From: Paracoccus liaowanqingii
Lineage (GTDB): Bacteria; Pseudomonadota; Alphaproteobacteria; Rhodobacterales; Rhodobacteraceae
Assembly (NCBI RefSeq): GCF_004683865.2
Contig: NZ_CP040764.1
Location: 124,001 to 188,000 of the forward strand
Length of the DNA: 64,000 bases
Direction of reading: 5' to 3'
Shown: positions 45,474 through 54,450 of the stretch, piece after piece
Numbering within the stretch: the stretch's first letter is position 1
How the letters are laid out: every line of letters starts with the position of its first letter
Program-made: the position numbers and the translations under genes
The notes under the pieces: model-generated
Told to the model about the DNA's origin: nothing
The model's input: only the letters and a program-made list of their open reading frames with translations
The model's database searches: none

Positions 45474-45950
45474 TCAGCGCGGGATGACGGTCATCGAGCC
45501 GTCGGTCTCCAGCACCACCGACTTTACCTGCGTCAGATCGGTCTTGCCGCTGGAGCGCAGCGCGGCGTCGATCTCGTCGCGGGTGACGCGCTGCGTCTTC
45601 ATCGCGCCCTCCAGCGGGCGGCCGTCATGGACCAGCAGCGTCGGCTCGGCCTTGATCAGCGCGCGGAAGCGATCCGAGCGGACGGAAGCCCAAGTGATCG
45701 CATATTGCAGATAGACCAGCAGGGCCAAGGCCACGACCCCCTCGACCAGGGGCACGCTGGCGGTCAGCAGCACGGTGGCCAGGGTCGAGCCCAGGGCCAC
45801 GGTCACCACCAGATCGAAGGCGTTCATCTTGCTCAGCGTCCGCTTGCCCGAGGCGCGCAGCATGACGATCAGCGCCAGATAGGCCAAGAGGCCGACGATG
45901 ACCGTGCGGATCACGCCTGCCCAGTCATCGAAGAACATCGGATCGGACAT
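45474..45950 (-). CDS. DUF421 (YetF-like) membrane protein
   Basis: 158 residues from ATG 45950; MKGRP at 45965 is an alternative start. Three membrane helices at the N-terminus (VIRTVIVGLLAYLALIVMLR, FDLVVTVALGSTLATVLL, VPLVEGVVALALLVYLQYAI) precede a cytoplasmic domain with LLVHDGRPLEGAM and RDEIDAALRSSG, typical of DUF421. The role is unknown. A near-match EcfG-type site lies 44-68 bases upstream. Confidence 0.86.
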   Translation of the reverse strand: MSDPMFFDDWAGVIRTVIVGLLAYLALIVMLRASGKRTLSKMNAFDLVVTVALGSTLATVLLTASVPLVEGVVALALLVYLQYAITWASVRSDRFRALIKAEPTLLVHDGRPLEGAMKTQRVTRDEIDAALRSSGKTDLTQVKSVVLETDGSMTVIPR

Positions 45951-45993
45951 GGGTCGGCCTTTCATCGCGGAAAGCTGTGGGGTGAGCCGGGTC

Positions 45994-46018
45994 AAGCCGC
46001 CCCGTCCCCGATGGTTCC
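45994..46018 (-). promoter_or_regulatory. Near-match EcfG-type promoter for DUF421 gene
   Basis: Minus strand: GGAAC (46018-46014), 16-base spacer, GCTT (45997-45994), one mismatch to the island consensus. Confidence 0.45.
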
Positions 46019-46026
46019 CCGCTGCC

Positions 46027-47739
46027 CTATCCCTGGTGCCACGGCAGCGCCCGGGCCCCGGCACCCCGCAGGCTGACCTGCGCCAGCGCACACAGCGCCA
46101 GCAGCAGCAGCGTCGACAGGACCGAGACGGCGGCGGCGGCGGTCGAATTGCCCTCGTATTGCAGGGAAAAGACCATGACGCCGATGGTCTCGTGCCCCGA
46201 GGACCACAGCAGCGCCGACAGGGTCAGCTCGTTCATCGCGGTCATCACGACCAGCATCCCCCCGGCCAGCGCCGCAGCCAGGACCGAGGGCGCAAAGATC
46301 CGGCCCATCCGGTCGGCCAACCCCAGCCCGGCGATGCGCGCGGCCTCGTCCAGGCCCGGGTCGGCACCCTGTGCCGCCGCCATGACGGGGCGCAGCACCA
46401 AAGGCAGGAAGCGCGCCAGATAGGCGATGAGCAGGATCGCGGCGGTCCCGTAGAGCGAGACCCCCAGCAGCGGCAAAGGCGGCAGGAAGGCCAGGATCAT
46501 CGCCAGCGCGACCACGGTGCCCGGCACGACCCACGGCGCCTCGGCCAGCAGGTCCAGCGCGGTGACGGCGGGGCTGGGGCGGCGCGTCGCCAGATAGGCC
46601 AAGGGCAGCGTCACCGCGACGCACAGGATCGCCGCCGCGCCCGACAGCATCAGCGAATTGCCGAAGGCGCGGGTGACGGCGGCATTGGCCAGCACCCGGG
46701 CGTACTGGTCCAGGCTGGCCACCTCCCTCGAGAAGGGCACCCCGATCGCGGGCACCAGCGAGGTCAGGACCAGCGCGGCCAGCGGCAGGATCGCGATGAC
46801 CGCGACCCCCGCCCAGATCAGCGCCTGAGCCCAGAGGGGGGCGCGGCGGGTGGGCGCGAAGGCGCGCCCGCCCTCGATCCGCATGCGCAGCTGCCGCATC
46901 AGGACCGCGCGCAGGGCCAGCGCCGCCACCGCGATCAGCGTCAGGATCAGCGCCAGCACCGCCACCTGCCCCGCGACCGAGGGGCCGAAGCCATTGAGCC
47001 GCTGATAGATCAGCGTGGTCAGCATCGGCACGCGGCCGGGGATGCCCAGCAGCGCCGGGATGCCGAAATTGCCCACCGCGGCGGTGAAGGCCAGCAGCGC
47101 GCCGGCCAGCGCCGAGGGCGCGACCAGCGGCAGGATCACCCGGGCCAGCACGCGGGCGGGCGGGACGCTGGCGATCCGCGCGGCCTCGACCAGATCGGCG
47201 GGCACGGATTTCAGCGCCGCGCGGATGGCGATGAAGACCAGCGGCATATGCTCGATCCCCATGACCAGCGCGATGCCCATCCGGGAATAGAGCGGATTGC
47301 CCTGCCCCGGCGCGGGCGCCAGCCCAAGGGGGCTCAGGATCGGGGATTGCGACCCCAGCAGCTCGATCCAGGACAAGGCGAGGATCTGCGAAGGGATGAT
47401 CAGCGGCATCAGGATCAGGAAGGACAGGACCGCGCGGAACGGCATCCGCATCAGCCCCACGGCCAGCGCCAGCCCCGCCCCCAGCACCACCGACACGCCG
47501 ACCGAGACCAGCGACAGGGTCAGCGTGTTCCAGAAGGCCCGGCCCGTGGCGCGCGCCGACAGCGTGTCGCGCATCGTGCCCAGCAGCTGCCCCTCGTCGC
47601 CGGGGCCGAAGGCGGTCAGCAGCAACTGCCCAAGCGGCCAGACGGTGATCAGGCCGACATAGACGCACAAGGCGAGGGCCAGCATGCGCTCGCCCCCGCC
47701 GGTCCTGCGGTCGCCGAGAAGGTGCAGGTCAGCCGCCAT
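46027..47739 (-). CDS. Fused ABC transporter permease, iron/phosphonate type
   Basis: 570 residues from ATG 47739, with about twelve membrane helices in two halves. Each half has its own EAA loop: EAARIASVPPARVLARVILP and EAARIAGLGLADRMGRIFAP. That duplicated layout is usual for FbpB/AfuB-like ferric-iron and 2-aminoethylphosphonate permeases. The start overlaps the binding-protein stop by 11 bases. It ends just inside the DUF421 promoter region. Confidence 0.9.
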   Translation of the reverse strand: MAADLHLLGDRRTGGGERMLALALCVYVGLITVWPLGQLLLTAFGPGDEGQLLGTMRDTLSARATGRAFWNTLTLSLVSVGVSVVLGAGLALAVGLMRMPFRAVLSFLILMPLIIPSQILALSWIELLGSQSPILSPLGLAPAPGQGNPLYSRMGIALVMGIEHMPLVFIAIRAALKSVPADLVEAARIASVPPARVLARVILPLVAPSALAGALLAFTAAVGNFGIPALLGIPGRVPMLTTLIYQRLNGFGPSVAGQVAVLALILTLIAVAALALRAVLMRQLRMRIEGGRAFAPTRRAPLWAQALIWAGVAVIAILPLAALVLTSLVPAIGVPFSREVASLDQYARVLANAAVTRAFGNSLMLSGAAAILCVAVTLPLAYLATRRPSPAVTALDLLAEAPWVVPGTVVALAMILAFLPPLPLLGVSLYGTAAILLIAYLARFLPLVLRPVMAAAQGADPGLDEAARIAGLGLADRMGRIFAPSVLAAALAGGMLVVMTAMNELTLSALLWSSGHETIGVMVFSLQYEGNSTAAAAVSVLSTLLLLALCALAQVSLRGAGARALPWHQG

Positions 47740-48697
47740 AGAGGTCGGCGAACTCCATCTTGACGTCCTCGCCATCCGACAGAAGCGCGGCATTGTCGGC
47801 GCCGATGATGCTGAGGCTGTCGGCCTCGGGATAGCCCTCGGGCGCGGCCATCCCGGCGACCAGCGGGAAATAGCCCTGCGCGACCGACTGCTCCTGCGCG
47901 GCCCGGCCCAGCTGCCAGTCGACGAAGGCCTTCGCGGCATCGGGCACGTCGGTCCCGGCCAGGATCGCCACCGGCTGCGTCACCGCCGTCACGCCCTCGG
48001 ACGGGAAGACGAAATCGACGGGCGAGCCCTGCGCCTTGGCATTCATCGCCATGTATTCGACCAGCACGCCATAGGCCTTCTCGCCGCGCGCGACGGCCTC
48101 CAGCACGGTGCCGTTGCCTTGGCCCGCGACGGCGCCGCCCTCCGCCAGCGTCTCGAAATACTCCCACCCGAACTCGGGCTGCTGGACCATCGTGCCGACA
48201 TGGATCGCCGCCGCCCCGGAATACAGAGGCGAAGGCATGATCGTCTGCGCGGCGGCCTCGGGGGCGGCCAGATCGGCCCAGGAGGTCGGCGCCTCGACCA
48301 TGGAGCTGTTGTAGACGATGCCGGTGGTGATCAGCTTGGTGGGAAAGAACATCGCCTCCGCATCCAGCAGGGCCGGGTCGATCCCGTCCACCGGCGCGTC
48401 GGGATGCGCCATCAGGCGGTCGTCCTGCTTCAGCTGGGTCATGGCGACGGCATCGGCGATCAGCAGCACGTCGGCGGGGGTGTCGCCCGCCGCGAACTCG
48501 GCCTGCAGCTTGGCCATCACCTCGGTCGTGCCGGACCGGAACAGCTCGACCTCGATCTCGGGGTGGTCCTCGTTGAAGGCGGCGATGACCTCGGTCATCT
48601 GCTCCTGCGGCTGCGAGGTGTAGACGGTCAGGGTCTGCGCCAGGGCGGGCAAAGCAAGGCCGGTCAGGGCGGTGGACAGCATCAGGATGCGGGTCAT
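47729..48697 (-). CDS. ABC transporter substrate-binding protein, iron/phosphonate type
   Basis: 322 residues from ATG 48697. The signal peptide ends near residue 20 (ALPALAQT). The mature start TLTVYTSQPQEQMTEVIAAF and the strand VLLIADAVAMTQL match the AfuA/FutA/PhnS-like class. Ligand (ferric iron or a phosphonate) is not resolved, since the tyrosine set of FbpA is only partly apparent. It is followed by the fused permease, and the ATPase gene lies upstream on the same strand. Confidence 0.87.
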   Translation of the reverse strand: MTRILMLSTALTGLALPALAQTLTVYTSQPQEQMTEVIAAFNEDHPEIEVELFRSGTTEVMAKLQAEFAAGDTPADVLLIADAVAMTQLKQDDRLMAHPDAPVDGIDPALLDAEAMFFPTKLITTGIVYNSSMVEAPTSWADLAAPEAAAQTIMPSPLYSGAAAIHVGTMVQQPEFGWEYFETLAEGGAVAGQGNGTVLEAVARGEKAYGVLVEYMAMNAKAQGSPVDFVFPSEGVTAVTQPVAILAGTDVPDAAKAFVDWQLGRAAQEQSVAQGYFPLVAGMAAPEGYPEADSLSIIGADNAALLSDGEDVKMEFADLYGG

Positions 48698-48781
48698 GAA
48701 AGCCTCTCGGGGGTCGGGGACAAAGGGCACGCGCAGGGCGGCAGGGCGGCCGCTGCGGGGGTGCGGAAAAGGATGGGGCGG

Positions 48782-49889
48782 TCAGGCATCGGCATCCGCC
48801 GTGGCGGCGACCGAGGGTTGGCGCAGGGGGGCGGCCTCGCCCTCGCGGGCGATGACCCAGCCCCCGGTGATGTCGATGCCGACCTCGTCCTGCGCGGGCA
48901 GGGGCTGGTCCAGCGCCAAAGTCAGCAGGTCGGTCCCGATGCCGCGCGGCAGGACATGGGTCAGATAGCGCCCGTGCTGGAAGCTTTGCGACAGGATCTG
49001 GGCGCGGAAATGGCCCGGGCCCCGCGACAGGCGCAGATCCTCGCGGTGCAGGCACAGCCAGGCGGGGCCGGGACCCGCCCCGCCGGGAACCCTCAGGGCG
49101 CCGCCGTCCAGCATCAGCGTACAGATCCCGTCCCGCCGGGCGGTCACCCCCACGGGCAGGGTCGCGCCATGGCCCACGAAGCGGGCGACCATCGCGGTGG
49201 CGGGCTGGCGGTACAGATCCTCGGGGGTGCCCACCTGCTGGATGCGCCCGCCCTCCATCACCGCGATATGGCTGGCGACCGCCATCGCCTCGTCCTGATC
49301 ATGGGTGACCAGGATGAAGGTCGTGCCGGTGGCGGCATGCAGGCGCCGGAACTCGGCCAGCATGCGGTGGCGCAGATGCGCGTCCAGATTGGCCAGCGGC
49401 TCGTCCAGCAGCAGCAGCGCCGGGCGCAGCACCAGCGACCGCGCCAGGGCGACGCGCTGCCGCTGCCCGCCCGACAGCTCGTGCGGGCGCCGCTCGGCCA
49501 GGGGCTCCAGCCCCACCGCCTGCAGCATCTGGTCGACACGCTCGCGGGCGCTCGGCCCGGGGCAGGCGGCGGGTCTTCAGCGCGAAATCGACATTGCCGC
49601 GCACGGTCATGTTGGGCCAGAGCGCATAGGACTGGAACACCATGCCCAGATCGCGCGCCTCGGGCGGCACGAAGCTGTCGGCCGAGGCGATCAGCCGGTC
49701 GTCGAAGCGCAGCTCTCCGGCATCGGGCAGCTCCAGCCCGGCGATCAGGCGCAGGAGCGTGGTCTTGCCGCAGCCCGACGGACCCAGCAGCGCCATGAAG
49801 GCGCCCTGCGGCAGGTCCAGATCGACATCGTGCAGGACCTGCTGGCCGCCGAACGACTTTCCGATCCCCTTGGCCTGGACGCGCGGCAT
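48782..49889 (-). CDS. ABC transporter ATP-binding protein (PotA/FbpC type), reading frame interrupted
   Basis: ATG 49889 opens GKSFGGQQVLHDVDLDLPQG with Walker A GPSGCGKTT and Q-loop VFQSYALWPNM. The frame then breaks near 49545-49547, where one extra C in the coding strand shifts it. The rest continues in the next frame: signature [14 protein letters not shown], Walker B LLLLDEPLANLD, switch His in LVTHDQ, and a TOBE-like tail to 48782. Corrected length is about 368 residues. It energises the downstream permease. A sequence error in a CCC run is likely. Confidence 0.87.
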
Positions 49890-49998
49890 CTGCCCTCTCT
49901 TTCAGCCGCCTGACTATCGCGGCGGCGTGACGGTTCGTCGTCGATCCGGTGACAATGGTGTAACGAACCGGACAGTCGCGGGCCAGTCCGCAGCGGCC

Positions 49999-50677
49999 CT
50001 AGCCCTGCGCCGTCGCATGTTCCAGCCGGGCGAAGGCGGTCATCACCACCCGCTCGGATCGGTCCAGATAATTCGCCAGCCGCGCGGCGGCCGCCTGTGG
50101 ATCGCCCGCCTGCAGCCGCTCGAGGATGGCGGCATTGTCCTGCAGGAAGGGCGCGTGCAGCTGTTCGGGATCGTCCAGCAGCCCGAAGGCCAGCCGCAGT
50201 TCCGCCATCGCCTGCGCGAAGAAGGCGGTCAGGCGGGGGCTGTCGGCCAAGGCCACGATGCCCGCGTGAAAGCGCATGTTGGCGCTGCCCACCCCGCGCC
50301 AGTCGCCCGCCGCCTGCGCGGCCTGCGCCTGCGCCACCTCGGCGGCCATGCGGGCGACGGCGGCGTGGCGCGGGCCAGGCCTGCGCCAGCGCCGGGATCT
50401 CGATCAGCCGGCGCAGGCGATAGATGTCCAGCACCCCGGCCATCGAGGGCACCGCGACCGACACCCCGCGATGGGGCAGGTGGGTCAGCAGCCCCTCGTG
50501 GACCAGCAGGCGGAACACCTCGCGCAGCGTGTTGCGCGAGACGGACATCTCGGCCGCCAGCCGCGCCTCGGACAGCCGCTCTCCGGGGCGCAGGCGGCCG
50601 GTGATGATCCGGTCGCGCAGCCGGGCGGCGGTCTCGGGCGCGAGGCCCGCAAAGGGGTGGGCTGAGGCGTCGGTCAT
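49999..50677 (-). CDS. GntR family regulator (FCD type), reading frame interrupted
   Basis: From ATG 50677: winged helix LRDRIITGRLRPGERLSEAR and VSRNTLREVFRLLVHEGLL, then the FCD ligand domain begins (IYRLRRLIEIPALAQA). The frame breaks near 50372-50374 (one extra base in a CCC run) and resumes as MAAEVAQAQAAQ through RFHAGIVALADSPRL to 49999. Corrected length is about 225 residues. It is divergent from the Nramp/pxp operon, with a matching palindrome in between, so it probably controls that operon in response to 5-oxoproline or a related acid. Confidence 0.85.
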
Positions 50678-50780
50678 GGCGGTCCCGCTGGTTGCGAGGC
50701 GATCATGGCGGTCCCGTCCCCGCAAGGCAAGGCGGCAGGCTGCACAGGGATGCGGCAGATGGCCGGGCATGTGGCGCCTG

Positions 50781-50793
50781 ATTGTTCAACAAT
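50781..50793. promoter_or_regulatory. Probable GntR/FCD operator overlapping the pxp operon promoter
   Basis: ATTGTTCAACAAT is a perfect 13-base palindrome around 50787. TTGT-N3-ACAA fits the T-N-G-T-N3-A-C-N-A sites of FadR-subfamily GntR regulators. A GATAAT -10-like box lies at 50810-50815. It lies between the GntR gene (start 50677) and the Nramp-like gene (start 50887). Confidence 0.65.
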
Positions 50794-50886
50794 ATGGCCA
50801 ACTCTGTCAGATAATTCTTGACGGATCACGGGACCGTGCGCCAGCCTTCGGAAAACTTCCCCGATCCCAACCGACGAGGTCCTGCC

Positions 50887-52122
50887 ATGCCCACACCATC
50901 CCCTGCCCCCTCGGTGGCGGCAGTCAGCCTTCGCGGAGGGTTGCTGGCGGCGATCTTCCTGATGGCCACCTCGGCCATCGGGCCGGGCTTCATCACCCAG
51001 ACCGCCAGCTTCACCGCGCGGATGGGATCGGCCTTCGCCTTCGCGATCCTCGCCTCGATCCTGATCGACTTCGTGGTGCAGCTGAACATCTGGCGCATCA
51101 CCGCGCTGACCGGACGGCGCGCGTCCGAGACGGCCAATGCCGCGATCCCCGGGGCGGGCTATCTGCTGACCGCGCTGGTGGTGATCGGCGGCCTGGCCTT
51201 CAACGTCGGCAACATCGCGGGCGGCGGGCTGGGGCTGAACGCGATGGTCGGGCTGGACCCCAAGATCGGCGGCGCGATCAGCGCGGCGCTGGCCATCGGC
51301 ATCTTCCTGTCGCGGCAGGCGGGCCTGCTGCTGGACCGGATGATCATCGGGCTGGGGATCGTGATGATCCTGCTGGTGCTGTTCGTGGCGCTGCAATCCA
51401 ACCCGCCGGTGGGCGAGGCTTTGCGTCAGTCGGTCTGGCCCGATTACATCGACTTTGCCGCGATCACCACCATCGTGGGCGGCACGGTCGGCGGCTACAT
51501 CACCTATTCCGGCGCGCACCGCCTGCTGGACAAGGGCCTGACCGGAGAGCGTCACCTGCCCGCCGTCACCCGCGCAGCGTTAACGGGAATCGCGGTCACG
51601 GGCGTCATGCGCTTCGTGCTGTTCCTGGCGATCCTGGGGGTCGTGGCATCCGGCGTGACGCTGGATCTGTCGAGCCAGGCCGCGAACCCGGCGGCGCAGG
51701 CCTTCCAGGCGGCGGCGGGCGATTGGGGGATGCGCGTCTTCGGCGTGGTCCTGTGGGCGGCGGCGCTGACCTCGGTCATCGGGGCGGCCTATACCTCGGT
51801 CAGCTTCCTCGACGTGATGGGGGTGCGCAGCGACGCGGCCCGCAGCCGCGCGACGGTGGTCTTCATCGCCTTCTCGCTGGCGGTCTATCTGTCCTTGGGC
51901 ACCGCGCCCGCCGCGATCCTGGTCTTCGTGGGCGGGTTCAACGGGTTGATCCTGCCGATCGGACTGACGATCTTCACCTATATCGGCTATGCCCGGTCCG
52001 ACCTGATGGGCGGGCACCGCTACAACCGGGTGCTGCTGGCGCTTGGCGCCATCGTCTGCGCGCTGACCTGGTACATGGGCGCGCGGTCGGTCAGCACCAT
52101 CTTTGCCTTTCTGGGCACGTAA
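50887..52122 (+). CDS. Nramp-like divalent metal/proton symporter homologue (YcsG type)
   Basis: 411 residues from ATG 50887, about eleven membrane helices. The first helices contain MATSAIGPGFITQTASFTAR, corresponding to the Nramp DPGN region but without the DPGN metal-binding motif. The later NVGNIAGGGLGLNAM and GGTVGGYITYSGAHRLLDKG are family-like. Homologues (Bacillus YcsG) travel with pxpA/ycsF and kipI/kipA genes. Loss of DPGN suggests an organic substrate such as 5-oxoproline rather than a metal; this is inference. It is nine bases before pxpA. Confidence 0.85.
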   Translation: MPTPSPAPSVAAVSLRGGLLAAIFLMATSAIGPGFITQTASFTARMGSAFAFAILASILIDFVVQLNIWRITALTGRRASETANAAIPGAGYLLTALVVIGGLAFNVGNIAGGGLGLNAMVGLDPKIGGAISAALAIGIFLSRQAGLLLDRMIIGLGIVMILLVLFVALQSNPPVGEALRQSVWPDYIDFAAITTIVGGTVGGYITYSGAHRLLDKGLTGERHLPAVTRAALTGIAVTGVMRFVLFLAILGVVASGVTLDLSSQAANPAAQAFQAAAGDWGMRVFGVVLWAAALTSVIGAAYTSVSFLDVMGVRSDAARSRATVVFIAFSLAVYLSLGTAPAAILVFVGGFNGLILPIGLTIFTYIGYARSDLMGGHRYNRVLLALGAIVCALTWYMGARSVSTIFAFLGT

Positions 52123-52131
52123 GGAGGCCGC

Positions 52132-52892
52132 ATGCAGATCGACCTGAACAGCGACCTGGGCGAGGGCTATGGCGCCTGGACCCTGGGCGACGACGCCGCG
52201 ATGCTGGACATCGTCAGTTCCGCCAACGTGGCCTGCGGCTTTCACGCGGGCGATCCGCGCGGGCTGCTGGAGACGCTGCGGCAAGCGGCGGCGCGCGGCG
52301 TCGCGGTGGGGGCGCATGTCAGCTATCCCGACCGCGTGGGCTTTGGCCGCCGCGCGATGGACGTGGCGTCGGACGAGCTGACGGCGGACGTCATCTATCA
52401 GATCGGCGGGCTGCAGGGCTTGGCCCGGGCGGCGGGCACGCGGGTGACCTATGTGAAACCGCACGGGCGCGCTCTACAACACCATCGCCGATGATGCGCG
52501 GCAGGCGGATGCGGTGATCGCGGGCGTGCTGGCCGCGGATCCGGCGCTGGTGCTGATGGGGCTGGCGGGCGCCCCGGTGCTGGAGCGTGCGCGGGCGGCG
52601 GGCCTGCGCGTGGTGGCCGAGGCCTTCGCCGACCGCGCCTATACGGCGGCGGGGGCGCTGGTCTCGCGCCGCCAGCCGGGCGCGGTGCTGCACGAATCCG
52701 GATCTGGTCGCGGCGCGGATGGTCCGGCTGGCCACCGAGGGCGTGATCGATGCCCAGGACGGCAGCACCCTGACCTTGCGGGTCGACAGCCTCTGCGTGC
52801 ATGGCGACAGCCCCGGCGCGGTGGCGATGGCGGCTGCCGTGCGCAGGGCGCTGAGCGATCGAGGCGTCACCGTCGCAAGTTTCGCGCCGTGA
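52132..52892 (+). CDS. pxpA: 5-oxoprolinase subunit A (LamB/YcsF family), reading frame interrupted twice
   Basis: The start [20 protein letters not shown] and [18 protein letters not shown] are diagnostic. One extra G at 52465-52467 breaks the frame inside KPHGALYN, and one extra base near 52695 breaks it again before [16 protein letters not shown] (or DPDL). With both removed the protein is about 252 residues, the family norm, ending at 52892. With PxpB and PxpC it hydrolyses 5-oxo-L-proline to glutamate using ATP. Its stop overlaps the pxpB start. Confidence 0.88.
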
Positions 52893-53529
52893 TGCGGGTC
52901 CTACCTGTCGGGCCGCGCTGCCTGCTGGTGGAACTGGCCGATCTGGAGGCCACGCTGGCCCTGTTCGACGCGCTGGCCGCCGATCCGCTGCCCGGCGTGA
53001 CCGAGATCGTGCCCGCCGCCCGCACCCTGATGATCCGTACCGCGCCGGGCGTGGCCGCCGATGCGGGCCTTGCCCGCGCACTGCGCGCCCGCCAGCCCGC
53101 CCCGGGCACCGCCCCCGCCCCCCGCGCCACCGAGACGGTCGAGATCCCGGTGACCTATGACGGCGAGGATCTGGACGAGGTCGCGCGCCTGATGGGCCTC
53201 ACTGTCGCCGAGGTGATCGCCGCCCATCGGGACGCCGCTGTGGCAGGTGGCCTTCTGCGGCTTTGCGCCGGGCTTCGCCTATATGACCTGCGAGGATGCG
53301 CGCTTCGATCTGCCGCGCCGGTCGGCGCCGGCGCACGCGCATCCCGGCGGGCTCGGTCGCGCTGGCGGGGCGGTTCTGCGGCATCTATCCGCAGGAAAGC
53401 GCCGGGCGGCTGGCAGCTGATCGGGCGGTCCGAGCTGCCGATGTTCGACCTGACCCGCGATCCCCCCGCGCTGCTGCGCCCCGGCGTGCGGGCGCGCTTC
53501 GTGGAAGGCGGCGCCAAGGTCCATCCGGC
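52892..53529 (+). CDS. pxpB: 5-oxoprolinase subunit B (KipI/AHS1 family), reading frame interrupted three times
   Basis: ATG 52892 opens [20 protein letters not shown]. The conserved core is read in shifted frames: [15 protein letters not shown] near 53240-53290, then [20 protein letters not shown] near 53345-53400, then [15 protein letters not shown] from 53404. Three extra bases (near 53237, 53330 and 53398) explain this and return to the original frame. The end is uncertain, because no stop is seen before the PxpC-like sequence, so the boundary given is approximate. Confidence 0.8.
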
Positions 53530-54450
53530 TGCTGTCCCCCCCAAGCGCCTTGCGCAGGGGCTGCGCGTCGTGCGGACGGCCTTTCCGATCCTTCTGCAGG
53601 ATGCCGGGCGGATGGGGCAGACGGGGCAGGGGGTCAGCGGCCTCGGGCGCGCTGGATCAGGGCGCGCTGCGCCGGGCCAATCGTCGCGGTGGGCAACCCG
53701 GCGGGGGTGGCGGCGCTGGAGATCACGCTTGGCCCCGTCACCCTGCGGGCCGAGGCGCCGCTGGTGTTGGCCCTGTCCGGCGCGGCCCAAGCCGAGGTCG
53801 CGGGCCACCCCGTCGCGCCGGGGGCGGCCTTCGCGCTGGATGCGGGCGACGAGGTGCGGATCGCCGCCCCGACGAAAGGCATGCGCAGCTATCTGGCCCT
53901 GCGCGGCGGTATCAAAGTGGACCCGGTGCTGGGATCTGCCTCGACCGACACGCTGGCCCATATCGGCCCGCCCGCGCTCGTGGCGGGCGACGCTCTCGTC
54001 CCGGCCCATCGCCCCGCAGGCGCGGTAACCGATCCCGGCCCCGCGCCCGACTTTCCGGCGGCGGGCGATCTGGTCACGCTGCCCGTGGTCCTGGGGCCGC
54101 GCACCGACTGGTTCGCGCCCGAGATGGTCGACCGCTTTCTGGCGCAGGACTGGCAGGTCACGGCCCAATCCTCCCGCGTGGGCATCCGGCTGGCGGGCGA
54201 TCCGATCACCCGCGACGGGGCCGAGCTGCCAAGCGAAGGCACCGCGACCGGCGCCATCCAGATCCCGCATTCCGGCCAGCCGGTGCTGTTTCTGGCCGAT
54301 CACCCTCTGACCGGGGGCTATCCCGTCATCGCCACGCTGCATCCCGACGCGCTGGACCTGGCGGGCCAGCTGCCCCCCGGCACGCGCATCCGCTTTGCGG
54401 CCCGTGCCGCCTTTGCCCCCATCGACCCGGAGGACCCCCGTGTTCCTTGA
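53530..54450 (+). CDS. pxpC: 5-oxoprolinase subunit C (KipA/AHS2 family), reading frame interrupted twice
   Basis: The PxpC-like start is [20 protein letters not shown]. Extra bases near 53639 and 53688 shift the frame through [15 protein letters not shown] to [19 protein letters not shown], after which the frame is open to 54450. It includes [20 protein letters not shown], a hallmark region, and [20 protein letters not shown]. Corrected length is about 305 residues. Start is approximate, and it may be fused to PxpB. It overlaps the biotin carboxylase start by 11 bases. Confidence 0.82.
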   Translation, partial: CCPPQAPCAGAARRADGLSDPSAGCRADGADGAGGQRPRARWIRARCAGPIVAVGNPAGVAALEITLGPVTLRAEAPLVLALSGAAQAEVAGHPVAPGAAFALDAGDEVRIAAPTKGMRSYLALRGGIKVDPVLGSASTDTLAHIGPPALVAGDALVPAHRPAGAVTDPGPAPDFPAAGDLVTLPVVLGPRTDWFAPEMVDRFLAQDWQVTAQSSRVGIRLAGDPITRDGAELPSEGTATGAIQIPHSGQPVLFLADHPLTGGYPVIATLHPDALDLAGQLPPGTRIRFAARAAFAPIDPEDPRVP

